Shown one piece after another: positions 13,090-24,374 of a DNA stretch of 64,000 bases. The stretch comes from Homalodisca vitripennis. Its lineage: Eukaryota; Arthropoda; Insecta; Hemiptera; Cicadellidae. Where the stretch lies: positions 62,961,001 through 63,025,000 of the forward strand of contig NC_060213.1 of assembly GCF_021130785.1 (NCBI RefSeq). Direction: 5' to 3'. The notes under the pieces are model-generated. The model was not told the DNA's origin and searched no databases. It saw nothing but the letters and a program-made list of their open reading frames with translations. A program made the translations under genes and the position numbers. Every line of letters begins with the position of its first letter. The stretch's first letter is position 1.

Positions 13090-13241
13090 ATTGCTTCCGT
13101 GTAAGTTTTGTAACCAGTGTAAACTCCACATAGGAAGCCTAAAGGTGATCAAAAGTTGGAACAGTCCAAATTTAACTGGAGTTTAGGTCTGTAAGATTTT
13201 CTAAAAAAAACACACAAACAAACAGAACCTATCATTAATAC
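13090..13241 (+). repeat. Local direct duplication, second copy
   Basis: Second copy of the unit at 12848-13012. The AT-rich insert present in the first copy is missing, giving CTCCACATAGGAAGCC instead. The words CACATAGGAAG recur once more at 13290 just downstream. Confidence 0.85.
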
Positions 13242-13294
13242 TTACAGAAATCAAATATAGTGAGTAAGGGAATGTTCTCGCAGTGGTTGAAACT

Positions 13295-13520
13295 CACATA
13301 GGAAGTGGTGATAGACTGGAGTTGTTGTCCTGGTCACTCGCTCTTGTTGTCGGTGCTCTGGTACGAGGGTGATAGTGGGTTGTTCCTCTGTCTCCATTCG
13401 CTGGTGCTAGAGCTACTTCCCAGGCATGAGACTTGGTCCAGGTCTGTGATTCTGAAGGGCCGTTGCTCTTGTGACACCTTAGCCATGACCTTGCAGTCCT
13501 GAGTCCACACTGCCATCAGT
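13295..13520 (-). other. GC-richer open-frame island, possible exon or element remnant
   Basis: About 200 bases here are clearly less AT-rich than the surroundings. They keep a minus-strand frame of 60 codons starting at 13516 (MAVWTQDCKVMAK...), with mixed polar and acidic residues that look protein-like rather than random. The plus strand is open over the same stretch, so strand choice is uncertain. I do not recognise the product. It could be a host exon, a retroelement gag remnant or chance in GC-rich DNA. Confidence 0.25.
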
Positions 13521-13799
13521 TAATATCATCAGTAAATAACCATCAGTAAATATAATACATGAAATAATAAAGTTCTTGCTTCCCAATTCATGTTCGCTAT
13601 ATCATACTGTATCCTCGGTCCAGTCTAGGAATTACAGTATTTATAAACCTAATCAGTATGTTATACGTCATCAGTGAGAAATGGATGCAATGTCCTCACG
13701 ACGATTATTTGTGATAAAAATTGCATTTATTGTCTCGTGTATTGTTTTGTTACCCAGAATAAAAAAATGGGTTTGCCTAAAATGTTGAAATAAAGAAGT

Positions 13800-14287
13800 G
13801 TTATTACTTTTGTTATGCTTTCACTCTTTCTTCTCCGCTCTTCACCGCTTACCTCCTCCACCAAGCCTCTCCTTTACACCTCGATCATGCGGTCATCCAT
13901 CACATACGCCGGCCCTGCGTGGTACCACCAGCTGGACGCTAGCCCAGGAAACAGCTCGAATCATTCCAACAAAGGGCTGTTAGTTTCCTATCTGGAACCT
14001 CTTGGAACCAGAGCATTGCTGGATGACTTCCCTTGGCCTTTCATTCATCTAGACTTGCCATCCATCCCCAAACTTCGCGACCACATACATATTCTTCGTT
14101 GTTCATCTTTTTGTTATCGACTTGACTCCATTAACTAAACTTCAGCACTGTACCATTCTCCCCCAACACTAATGTATGCTGATATACACTGATGCTTTGC
14201 TCTCCATCAGTCAATAGGACAATTTTTTTCAGAAGCAGCTCTGGGGGAACCGCCCCGTCTTCCACGGTTCAGTTCAGTTCAGTTCTA
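13800..14287 (+). mobile_element. Non-LTR retrotransposon 3'-end fragment
   Basis: A 107-codon frame at 13815-14138 contains LTSSTKPLLYTSIMRSSITY and AGPAWY. This is characteristic of the region just C-terminal to the reverse transcriptase in Jockey-like elements (LLYTSI.RS.ITYAGPAWY). About 130 bases of 3' UTR follow, ending in four copies of GTTCA (14266-14286), a typical short-repeat tail. The copy is strongly 5'-truncated. Its tail sequence differs from Jockey-like element 1, so it is a different family. Confidence 0.8.
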
Positions 14288-14389
14288 AAACGTAAGCAAA
14301 TTAAAAATATTGGTTAAATATTCAAAAATATGGTCGTGCTGTGATAAAAATTGTACACATTTAACTGCCCCTTTGAATTCTTACCACGC

Positions 14390-14602
14390 AACTTTAGAGG
14401 CCAAGATGGGATTTTTTGCTGCCTTCATGACCAGTGAAGCGTAGTCCGAAAGGATTTACGAAATGAAAATAAGATATCTTTATCGTAGGGACCCTAGGAA
14501 TGTCCATGTAAAATTTCAGCATAATCGGTTGAATAGTTTATATGTGAAAGCAAAACAAATAAACAAAGACACTTTCGCATTTGTAATATTATTAGCATTT
14601 AT
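14390..14602 (+). repeat. Repeat family Z, copy 1
   Basis: This segment matches 22320-22510, 39230-39435 and, inverted, 29215-29400. Shared parts are ACTTTAGAGGCCAAGATGGG, GGAATGTCCATGTAAAATTT, CGGTTGAATAGTTTA and GACACTTTCGCATTT..AATATTATTAG. The last part resembles the 3' ends of some arthropod non-LTR or SINE families, which is inference. It lies directly upstream of repeat Y1. Confidence 0.8.
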
Positions 14603-14629
14603 ATAGTTGAGCACAAATCCTCAGATCGG

Positions 14630-15067
14630 TAGACAATGCTAATCAGTATTAACAACACTTTGGTTTATAATAACATTACTTTAGGCCCACGCGATCTATC
14701 AAGCTGTATGTTATTATGCACAGAAATATTGGTTCATATTCCGAGCACGGACTCAATACATACCAAGTGGAACACTTATACTGCAGGCCCCAGCCGGCCA
14801 ATGGAATACGGAATTCTTTTGTGCTGCTCATCGCTCAGTATTAGGTTGTGGAATATGTTTGTAGCTCATCTGCTAGTTTGATCAACGCAACAAAGTTGTA
14901 TGCAATGATAAGTAATCCTACCTACCGAAACCGTAACTAAAAAATTTGTTCTTTATTATAATTTCACACAGATATTCTACAAGAGATTTACAAATTTTCT
15001 ATTGAACTTGTCACATTTATTGGAAGCGGAAAGTAAAAATATTATGTATGTATGTAACATCAATAAA

Positions 15068-15106
<39 letters not shown>

Positions 15107-16845
15107 CAATATTAAAGTTTATTGATGTTTATAAACAGATTTTAAGTAATTGGGGAGCTTTTATCTAATTAGTTTGATTCGAGAATCTATTGTTATGATT
15201 TAAATATAGTAATGATGAGTTGTTTTGTACGATGGACATTAGATTTCTCTAATAATAATTTCTCTATATGGCTTTAAAACGCCATATTTATTTAATTTAA
15301 TTTATTAATCATACTTAGTATACTATAATTTACATTACTATTACTTGAAAATTTCTATAAACAACAAATCATTATAGTAGTAAGGGTAGAATGATGAAAA
15401 TACACATATAATATGTATATTATTAATTTCTAATATTCAATTATTATAATTCAATCGATATGATACTATGTTTAACATATAAAATTTATTAACACATTAT
15501 TAAACATTAACATATAGAATTTATATAGATTTCAAATTTTAATGTATTTCAAATTTAGTATTACACCTTCAGTAATCATATCCAATAAAGGACGAAAGAA
15601 ATGAAAAGTAATATAAGGTTATGAAATGGATATCCGTTATAAAGAGAGGTAATATACCATTAAACATTCTAAAAGGAATTCAGGAGAGCGTCTTCCCTCA
15701 AAGCGTCTCTCGAGAATATAGGGCAAAGGAATTCATCATGTTGAGTGACCATTCATTTCCTTCCTGCTGCCGTATCTTTGAAGCCTCCTTATTACAATTA
15801 CTTGTCAAGTTCAATCTTTCATACGATAAATACCAAAAGTACATATAATGTGTATTAGTATAATAATCAACTAAAATACTTTTTTTAAATGAGTTTACTT
15901 GTGACACTCTCCAGAGAGGGTAATGTACACTCGGGATGGCGGAATCCCGAAACGCGTGTGAATAGTAAATATTAAAAGGGTTTTAGTTGATTATTATGCT
16001 AATATACAGATAACTATATTGTGGAGTTAATGAAAAATGGTGTAAAATTATAAAAAAAACTATATTTTTTCCGATACAAATTATAATAGTAAACTAGCCT
16101 AAACTAAATTTTTTCAAAGTACAGTAACATAATTGCTTAACTAGAGTCTAATATACAGCTATCAGGAGATAAAGCTAACATGGGTTTTTGATGAGAATAA
16201 GAGTGGGCGGTAATCAGATAATTTCTTACATGATTACGTTATCATCATGAAGCACCTTTTCACCTAAAATTTAGTTTTTAGATTTTTTTACTTATTGATG
16301 TTCTTATGTAATGCAACAATATTAAAATTTTCTCTTCAAACTCCCAAAATTTTAATTTTTCTTTCGGAAATAATACTCATGTAGACATAAAAGCAATTTT
16401 TATTATACTATTCAAAGATCTAAATTATAATTAATTAATACAAATTATTATTTTTACCAAAATGCGAAAAATTTATGTAGAATGCGATATCTGTAGAAAA
16501 GTATGAATATTAAACTCTAACTATAACCTTTTACTTTCAAAATCTATGCATAAGAATTGTTTTATGTCTAGGTCTACATCATAATGGGAGAACCTTTTAG
16601 AGAACTTACATTGCGTTCTTATTTACCCATCAATACTCTTAGATTATCTCGACATCTGATGAGGAGGATAGATACCAGTTCTTGAAACTTTATCGTTTAA
16701 CAATAGTATAGGTATGAAATCTAGCTATCTTTTCAAATAAAACAATCGTTGTCTATAGTAAACACTAGTAAAAGAATCAGGATTCTCAATCTGTAAAGAA
16801 TAATTGCATAGGTATTTTGTGTTACTTAATATGTATAGAGTTCTC
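14630..16845 (+). repeat. Repeat family Y, copy 1 (~2.2 kb)
   Basis: The block runs parallel to 19430-21340 in the same orientation. Anchors are GGACTCAATACAT.CCAAGTG (14750), CAGTAATCATATCCAATAAA (15570), AAAAGGAATTCAGGAGAG (15670), GTGACCATTCATTT (15745) and CTAGGTCTACAT (16568). A TA microsatellite at 15069-15100 lies inside this copy only. The 75-codon frame at 15621 is not preserved in the second copy, so I do not call a gene. Near its end is a CTGATGA...GAAA motif (16656-16687) like those described under hammerhead-like motifs. Confidence 0.75.
15069..15100. repeat. TA microsatellite
   Basis: Uninterrupted TA dinucleotides, inside repeat copy Y1. Confidence 0.95.
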
Positions 16846-16862
16846 CCATATTCAACTATGTC

Positions 16863-16891
16863 GTCTCTCTCTCTCTCTCTCTCACACACAT
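16863..16891. repeat. TC/AC compound microsatellite
   Basis: About ten TC units followed directly by CA units. It lies between repeat Y1 and repeat X3. Confidence 0.95.
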
Positions 16892-16914
16892 ATTATTTGA
16901 GTATAATAATGTTG

Positions 16915-17640
16915 CATTGGTGCATTGGTCTTTTATGTTGTTATGGTAATTTTCAAATATATTTCTAGTTACAGTACGTTATTGTGTTCAGTTATTTTTG
17001 TAAGCAATCACAATTGTTCCTGTATATTCCTCACACACCTCCTCTGAACCGCAATTCCAAGGTATATATATAATTTATGTCTCTTTGTTCTACTATTGCG
17101 GTTCAAAGAAAACAAATATTGCAAAATTACACAAAAAATTATTTACAAAATATTTATATCTGTTTCTTTAGCCAACCTTAGACTTTATAGACAATATAAA
17201 GGCGTATTGCAAAAGTACATAAAACGTGGAATTTCAGTATCATAAAATGCTGATGAAGCTCCATAAAATGGAGGTGGGAATTGCTGCCAAAGTGAAACAG
17301 CAAGATGAATGAATTCCTTGCCCCAGATTCCTGAGGAGGCTATTGAAGCTTAACCCTCCTGGATTCCACTCGTGTATTTAGTGAGATATTGCCTTTCGAG
17401 ACAACAGATGTCCTTTCATGACCATTTATCTTAGACATCCCAAACGAAAACGTGCATAAACCTCTGATATAATCAACCAAAGAATTAAATACTAATAATG
17501 TATGTTAAGTCAACAATCCAGTCCAATGTACGTTTAAATCCAAGATATTAATTTTTAATAATTATTTGGAATCAAATAGAACTGATAATACACGAACCAA
17601 TGTTTTTCATATCTAAAAGAAATATCTTAATTAATTGTCC
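16915..17640 (+). repeat. Repeat family X, copy 3 (partial)
   Basis: Corresponds to the second half of copy X2 (23610-24370). It contains TTTTATGTTGTTATGGTAAT, AAGCAATCACAATTGTTCCT and the conserved core at 17238-17455 with CTCCATAAAATGGAGGTGGG, AACAGCAAGATGAATGAATT and TTAGTGAGATATTGCCTTTC. The first half of the family is missing. Confidence 0.8.
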
Positions 17641-17644
17641 CTAA

Positions 17645-18615
17645 CATCAATTACTCGTATGTTATGAAGAACACTATTTCTGTCAAGTAAAATGTTAAAA
17701 TTTATTATGCGTATTTTTGAAGGGGAAAAGCCCTCAAAAACACTGATAAAGTAAAAAAGTGTTTTTATGTGAGACAAACAAGACTATTTTTCGAATATTT
17801 AACCTCGTATCCAAATTAAGATTTCGAGGTAGGAGTTAAGAAGATCGTTGTGCCTATATGTAGATACCGTTAGTGACAGTTATAGTATTTCAATTTATAT
17901 GATTTTGATGGATTATGTTTACACAATACGAAAAGCTTTTCTGTAATTTCTGTACCTTCCGTTTGTCTCTAGGCAACATCCAACCCTTGACGTAGCATTA
18001 AATTGTGGATTCGGCCGATGGTCATTTCATAGACTTTTAGATAATCCAAGTTAGTTGGATCTTTATTTGTGTGCGCGCGCGCGCGTGTGTATATCCACAG
18101 TTTATATCTTTATTCAACAAATATTCTGTTTACAAAACATTATCCCAATTCTCCATGCAAGGCGCGTGCAGGAGTTATCTTTATTAGTACAATTATTCAT
18201 TGATTTTTTGCTGACAGTCTTTTAAAGGTAGCAAGAAATTATTTCTGTACATATAAATAACATAATATAATAGTTTATAAATAAATAATTAAATTCAGTA
18301 ACACCTATATCAGAAAATTTTAATTATGTACACCACCGATAATACATTTGATACATGAAACAATGAATCGATTACATAGCAACCATAAAAAACTCATATG
18401 GCAGAAGCATTTATCAGTAGTAAGCATTGATATTAATAGTACTATAATACATGGTCTAATTGAATATGTCACTTACACGCGCTGAGGAAATGGAAAGAAG
18501 AATTTACAAGTGGTGTTAAGAACATCAAAATAAAAGCCATAACATACCTGTATATTGGGCAACAACTATAAACTTTGTAAATAAATAACAACTATATAGA
18601 TTTATATAATATTTA
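17645..18615. other. Gene-free stretch with a GC/GT microsatellite
   Basis: No gene or RNA was recognised. The only structured feature is the alternating purine-pyrimidine tract at 18068-18091. Confidence 0.5.
18068..18091. repeat. GT-GC-GT alternating microsatellite
   Basis: A core of GC dinucleotides is bordered on both sides by GT dinucleotides, giving strict purine-pyrimidine alternation over 24 bases. Such tracts favour Z-DNA. Confidence 0.9.
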
Positions 18616-18619
18616 TTAT

Positions 18620-18735
18620 ATATAATTTCAATAAACGTTGAATCACAAAAATACTTGCTCCACCGAGACTCGAACCCGGATCTCTCACTTCCCGGATGAA
18701 TGTGCTACCATTACACCACAGAGCCCTTACTTTTT
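18620..18735 (-). mobile_element. tRNA-Arg-like SINE, copy 1
   Basis: The minus strand from 18724 to 18657 folds like a tRNA. It has an acceptor stem starting GCTC, a TGGTGTAATGGTAGCA segment resembling the Pol III A box and D arm, and an anticodon loop reading A-T-CCG-G-G (Arg). A GGTTCGAGTCT B box lies in the T arm. The acceptor and anticodon stems contain mismatches. Downstream on the same strand a short common tail (GTGATTCAACGTTTATTGAAA) is shared with the second copy, which marks it as a SINE rather than a functional tRNA gene. Confidence 0.8.
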
Positions 18736-18880
18736 ACGTTTCAATTATTTTGTATTTGGCCGATTCTTTCACATATGTGTTTAAATAACCAAACTAACAC
18801 ATGATCGGAAGACCAAATACCTGTCAAATGACTTTTATTTACATTCATTAAACTTTATAAGTGGCAATAGCCTAATTTTA

Positions 18881-18995
18881 TTTCAATAAACATTGAATCA
18901 CAGAAAGTATTTGCTCCGCCGGGACTCGAACCCGGATCTCTCACTTGCCGGGTGAATATGCTACCATTACACCACAGAGCACTTACTTTTTACGA
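18881..18995 (-). mobile_element. tRNA-Arg-like SINE, copy 2
   Basis: Second copy of the element at 18620, same strand, 256 bases away. The tRNA part is 18980-18913. Its B box is the perfect GGTTCGAGTCC, the T stem is fully paired and the anticodon loop again centres on CCG. The tail GTGATTCAATGTTTATTGAAA and the upstream CGTAAAAAGTAAGTGCTC are shared. This copy is closer to a working Pol III promoter than copy 1. Confidence 0.85.
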
Positions 18996-18999
18996 TTTG

Positions 19000-19425
19000 G
19001 TATTTTGTGTTCCGATCATATTTTAGTTTAGTTATTAATTTGCCAAGAATTTAGTTCCAAGAACATGTAACTTATATTAACCAGTAACGAGTAACAGGGT
19101 TGCAAAAATATGTATTATATAAAATACAACTAAACAAAGGTAGAAGGTATACATTATTTGATGCACTAATCTCTACTGAGATATAGATGAGATACAAAAA
19201 AGGACATTTCAACACCCTTCCCTCTCTCTTCCACCACCCCCAGGGTAGGGGGCCACTAGTATGTTATAATACCAGGCACCCTGAAGAACATCACACAGTT
19301 GGGTTTTTCCTCATATTCATTTAATTTCTAGAATCATTCGTTCACTGGGCTATAGATCATTATTATAAATTTAAGGCACTTTAAAGGGAAATTTTTGGGG
19401 TTTGTATATTCCAACGATATAGTAA
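19000..19425. other. Gene-free stretch
   Basis: I see no gene. A short C-rich segment (19210-19265, CCCTTCCCTCTCTC and CCACCCCCAGGG) stands out in composition but matches no feature I know. Confidence 0.45.
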
Positions 19426-19429
19426 AAAA

Positions 19430-21340
19430 CTTAGAGTTGTGTGCGTAGAAATATTGCCTCATATTGCGAGAACGGACTCAATACATGCCAAGTGGAACAC
19501 TTATACTGCAGCCCCATCCTACCAATAGAATACACAGTTCTTTTATGCTGCCTCTGTACAATATATGCTCTGAATATGTATATAGATCCTCTTCAAGTTT
19601 AATGATCGTAACAAAGCTCTACGTAAGATATGAAATCTTACCTATGGAAACTGTCGCTAAACAATGTGTTCTATGTTTTAATTTCAAACAGATATACCAC
19701 TATAGTTTTACCCGTTTTTTACAGAACTTAAAATATTTATTTGAAACAGAAAGTAAATATGTTATGTACTAGTTACAAATATGGTTTTGTTTTATAAAAA
19801 GAGCTGAAACAATTGTAGAGGTTTTTACAATTAGTTAAAATTCAGAACATTAATTATCTTCTATGTGGTTTTGATGTACCTGAAATGAAGTAAGTAGTGT
19901 AATATAATTTACATTACTACAAGTATAACTTGAACATTTCTATAAAATAACAACCAATGATAACAGTAAGTGTAGCATGATGAAAATACACATATAGTAC
20001 TCGTGTAACGGTTTTCACTTTATAATATTCAGTAATTTGAATCCATTCGAAATACTACTATGTTTAACATACATTTAAAATAACTTATAAGAATCTTACA
20101 ATTTTAATTTATGCTAAATTAGTATTACTTCTTCAGTAATCATATCCAATAAAGGACGGAATAATGAAAATTAATATAAGGTTTTGAAATAGATATCCGT
20201 CATAAAGACAGGTAATATACTATTACGTATTCAAAAGGAATTCAGGAGAGAGTTTCCGTCAAAATATAGAACAAAGAAATTCATCGTGTTGAGTGACCAT
20301 TCATTTATTTCCTGCTGTTACATCGTTTAAAACTCCGTATTATAATTGTTTTTTTAGTTTATCCTTGCGAACGCAAAATTTCAAAAGTTTATATATATAC
20401 TTATAAGTGTTATTTATAATAAGTACACTTTCTGTAACCTTTTGCCAATAAAAATACTACTAAACCACCTAAAATAAACATTTTCAAAGCAAAGGAATAC
20501 AATAAATTAAGACACGTTTTATTTTAATTATTTAAATAATAATTAATAAATAATAACCAAATACTGTTTTTTATATTTGTATAAAGTTTATAATGCGATC
20601 TGAATTTTATGCTTGAACTTAAAGAATGCTACGAATATTCTGTATACATTCATGACTAATTGTAGCACTAAGAAACTACCTTATAAGCGAAAGATAATAT
20701 GTTCTTCATTAATAAAATATGTCAAAATAAATAAACATAAAAAACATAAAAACTAACTGTTTACTCGGCTACAAATGTAGCTATTGTATTAACAATGTGA
20801 TCACACAATAACGCAATGAAAATACTAGAATAAAAAAACTTAACTTCAAAAGGGAAATAAAGGAACAAATTCGTCTACATAATACATATTATCGTGGTTT
20901 TAGGCAATAACTCATAAATAAATAACATTTATAGACATCCAAATAATGTATAGAGAATAAAATACGCTAGAAGTATGAATGTTGTTTTTCACTATAACCA
21001 TGACTTTTTACTTTCTTCATCCCTATATGAATTGTTTTAAGGCCTAGGTCTACATTACAATTAGGACACTAAGTATCAAGACCTGGCACTAGCGCTCTTG
21101 TTTATTCGTAAAAATACTCTTAGATTTTATCAACACCTGAGGACGAGTAATAGATAAGAGTTAAGAGATAACTTAAGTTCTAAAATAAATATCCAAAATC
21201 CCGTTATCCTTTCAAAGGAATCATCCATTATCGATAGTGAAACTAAAAAATCATGATTCTCTCACTCTGTTAACAATAATTAAATTCTATTTTTTGTTAT
21301 TTACTATTCATACAGTTTTCCCAAAATTTACTGTGTCTGT
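19430..21340 (+). repeat. Repeat family Y, copy 2 (~1.9 kb)
   Basis: Runs parallel to 14630-16845 with the same anchors, for example GGACTCAATACATGCCAAGT (19475), CAGTAATCATATCCAATAAA (20131), AAAAGGAATTCAGGAGAG (20233) and CTAGGTCTACATTA (21046). It lacks the TA microsatellite of copy 1. The 102-codon frame at 19464 is not kept in copy 1 and is not called a gene. The part at 20680-21640 resembles 25490-25900. Confidence 0.75.
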
Positions 21341-21499
21341 AATTTTCATTGTAGATAAAAAAAATGGTCAACCATATCGTCTATATAAACATTTTTCGTT
21401 TTTCTACGTGTAATACTCAACATCGCCAGCCCATTCAAATGAGTTTGCTTCATAATCCTTCGTAAGTAGTTCAAGTCTAATCAAGATAAATTTGCGTTG

Positions 21500-21680
21500 T
21501 GTTGCAACAGGAAAAGGTCAAGCGAAATTTTCAGAACCATAACAAGTCTGGAAGGCGACGTAGAAGCCAAACATTATCCTCAACAAGTACTCTTATTAAA
21601 TTCCTGACAATTTCGTTTAAGATATTATATGGTCAGGTAGTAAATTTGAGAGATCATCTGTGTATATTGAATGTATACTA
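21500..21680 (+). repeat. Y-associated segment, copy 1 (partner at 25.73 kb)
   Basis: Shares AAAGGTCA.GC.AA.TT..CAGA, GGCAAACATT..CCTCAACAAG, TTCCTGACAATTTC and GATATTATATG.TC.GGTAGT with 25735-25900 in the same orientation. The 77-codon frame starting at 21499 is not preserved in the partner copy. Confidence 0.7.
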
Positions 21681-21869
21681 TTTATTTATTTGCTTCTATC
21701 AGTTACCCGTAACTTCACAAGAGATTATTTAGGCTTTATATGTGTACAAGTACTTTTGGTTCTAATAAATTTAATTTCCCAAGCCATTGTCGAGTTTTCT
21801 TGCCTCGATCAAGAAAATCTGTTAAAAAGTGTATATTTATGGCTATTGTAATTTAATAGGTCTCATTAT

Positions 21870-22515
21870 TTTTTTTTAATAATTGATTTTGCCTTGTTTC
21901 TAGATAAAGAAATACAAACACAGGCCTGAGAAGCCTGTAAAGAAGATAACAGTGACATTCTTTAAATTTATAGTAAAAGTTAGATAATAACTTTGTCATT
22001 TATATTTGCATCACAGCGCTGGCCGAGCAAGTATAATTAGTATTTTCTAATATGTAGAGTTAAAAGTATATCTTTACAAAACATGTTTATTTCATAATCT
22101 AGTTTCTTACTCTGTGCTCAATAACAGTTGTAGAACATATAGAATTAAAATATGAAGTACCATCTACCTTACCATACTTTCAAACTATAAATGTAAGAAA
22201 ATTGAAAATAGTGGTTAAGTCAATTAAACATATGTTGTACTGACAGAAATCTATTTTTACAAATAACAGTTGATTGCATTTAACAGGCTCTTTCAATTAA
22301 TAATATTTGTTTGCCGTAATAAAACTTTAGACATCAAGATGGGATTTTTTTCGCAAATTTAGAGACCAGTGGGACGTAGCCCGGAAGTATTTTCGAAATA
22401 CGAATAGGCCTATACGTTAACCAGGGAACTTTAGTATGTCCATGTATTTTACAGTCGGTAGAATGGTTAAAACGTGAAAGCACACACATAAGTCTCACTG
22501 TCCCATTTTTAGTAT
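21870..22515 (+). repeat. Repeat family Z with upstream extension, copy 2
   Basis: The 21870-22320 part is shared with 38805-39230 (TAGTAAAAGTTAGATA.TAAC, CTTACTCTGTGCTCAA.A). The 22320-22510 part is the Z segment also found at 14390, 29215 (inverted) and 39230. The order is the same in copies 2 and 4, so the full element is at least ~650 bases, and copy 1 keeps only its end. Confidence 0.75.
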
Positions 22516-22789
22516 AAGTTTGGATTTCATTAAGTTGACCCGTTCTTGAGATCAAAGAAATTAAACCCTTTTTTACACTCAGTACAATCTTTGAAATATC
22601 TTGTCTTTTAATTTATTGGATTTAGTTTTATTGAATACTTTATTTCGAATACTTTAATGTCGACCTTAATTCTAAAATCGACTTCAAACGTACCAAAGCC
22701 TTCCAAACTGTGTTGAATTATATGTTTCATGAAATCTTTCATCAGATATAAATTAAAAACTATCACCAAAACTTCTAACATTGACTGTA

Positions 22790-24370
22790 TGCGGTATTGG
22801 AAACAGGAAGTAAAAGATAGGCAGGTATTTTGTTTAAAGTTGCAAGGATTTCCCGACGGTATAGATACTCAGAGTTTGTTTGCTTCCTGTTCTTACATCC
22901 GCGCAATCTTTCTCTCTCTCTATCTTACTTCCGAAGGTCTATTTCCTGTCCTGTTACACTGCACAAAGAGTTCAAACACAGGTCCATAGAGAAATAAGTG
23001 ATCACAGTTTCATCCAAGACATGAAATTCTTTCCTCTTTATTGGAGAGAAATAGAATCATGTAATGGTTTTCAGTACTCTTTGGTTTGCAAGAACTTTTA
23101 TTATATTTTAATTAGTTTTGGAAATTTGGAAGTTATCTCTTTCATACAGATGCTTGCCTAAAGCTTGTCTACTTCAAGGAATCGTTATCTATTATAAATT
23201 ATAATTGATAGATATATTATAATTGGTCAACAGTGTTGTTGTTGTTTGCTTTACTTTTTAAATATACTATATTTTAGCAAAAAATTGTACGAGTACATTT
23301 AAAACAGTTGTCAGACAGCTCTATTTCACGGTCACCGTTTCACACGAATGTCGCTCGTGGAGCGCACTCCAAACAAATATTGTTATCGCCCTTGAATTGC
23401 CTACTTTATCATATTTGTTTTATTCTTACTCTGTTTATAATGATAAACACACGCCCACGTAACTATTTTATTGTACTGTAACCCAAATACCCTTTATTTT
23501 TCCTTCTTATTGTATATGGTCGCTTATGGATAATTGTGTTAAGTAATCATGTATTATTACTCAAGTAGATTGTCTATAAACTACCACATTAATTTAAAGC
23601 TTACTAAAGTCTAATTGGTTTTTATGTTGTTACGGTTATCTTTACATATATTTATAGTCTGTTATATTTTTACGCAATCGCAATTGTTTCTATAAGATCC
23701 TTATTCACTGTAAACTACACTATAACATATCATGTCATCGTAAATTTTATATCACTGTTGATGTTTTGGCTTACATCTTATTATAATTTTTCACTTTGCT
23801 CTACTCTACCGAGGGACAAATTAAAGGCAATTGAGATTCTTGCAAACGAATATTGTATATTTTTACAGACAATAATTTACGAAATGTTCGTGTTTAAACG
23901 TCATTACAGTAACTTTAGACTTATGCAATATGCAGGCTTATTGCAAAGGCGCATTAAACATGGAAGTGTCAATATCGCGAAATTATGGCGAAGGATAGGC
24001 TCCATAAAATGGAGGTGGAAATTGCTGCCAGAGTGAAACAGCAAGATGAATGAATTCCTTGTTCCAGATTCCTGAGAAGCCTATTGTACAGAACCCTCCT
24101 GGATTCCTCCCGTGTTATTAGTGAGATACTGCCCTCCCAGAAAACAACAGATGTCTTTTCATGATCATTAACCTTCGAGATCCAATAATTATCCTCTAGC
24201 ACTCGGAAGTTGCTCAAGTGTGGAAAACACTGATAATCAACCTTTCTCCAAAATACAATTAATCAAAAATTTCGATCAAAAGTATTCAAACCCTACACAT
24301 TCCTTCTTAAATAATATTTGCCATCAAACAGAACTAATAATGTACAAATCTTCTCATAGATAAGTTTTTA
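22790..24370 (+). repeat. Repeat family X, copy 2
   Basis: This is the reference orientation for the X family. Order: a segment with TTTGTTTAAAGTTGCAAGGA (22830), TCTCTCTCTATCTTACTTCC (22910), CAGTTGTCAGACAGCTCTAT (23305), a TGTACTGTAACCCAAATACC part (23470), the conserved core with GGCTCCATAAAATGGAGGTG (23999) and an end near 24370. Two overlapping frames of 86 and 93 codons near 22.9 kb face a differently broken set of frames in copy X1, so no gene is supported. Confidence 0.75.
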
Positions 24371-24374
24371 TTCA

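Noticed and set aside
13798..13983. Separate 61-codon frame overlapping the non-LTR fragment
   Set aside because: The overlapping frame at 13815-14138 carries the recognisable reverse transcriptase C-terminal motifs; this one is a shadow.
18657..18980. Functional tRNA-Arg genes
   Set aside because: Acceptor and anticodon stems have mismatches and both copies share a downstream tail and upstream words, as expected for SINEs.
19464..19772. 102-codon frame as a host gene
   Set aside because: It lies in repeat Y2, and the homologous frame is broken in Y1.
22729..23161. Overlapping 86- and 93-codon frames
   Set aside because: They lie in repeat X2. The aligned copy X1 has different breaks, and no protein motif is visible.
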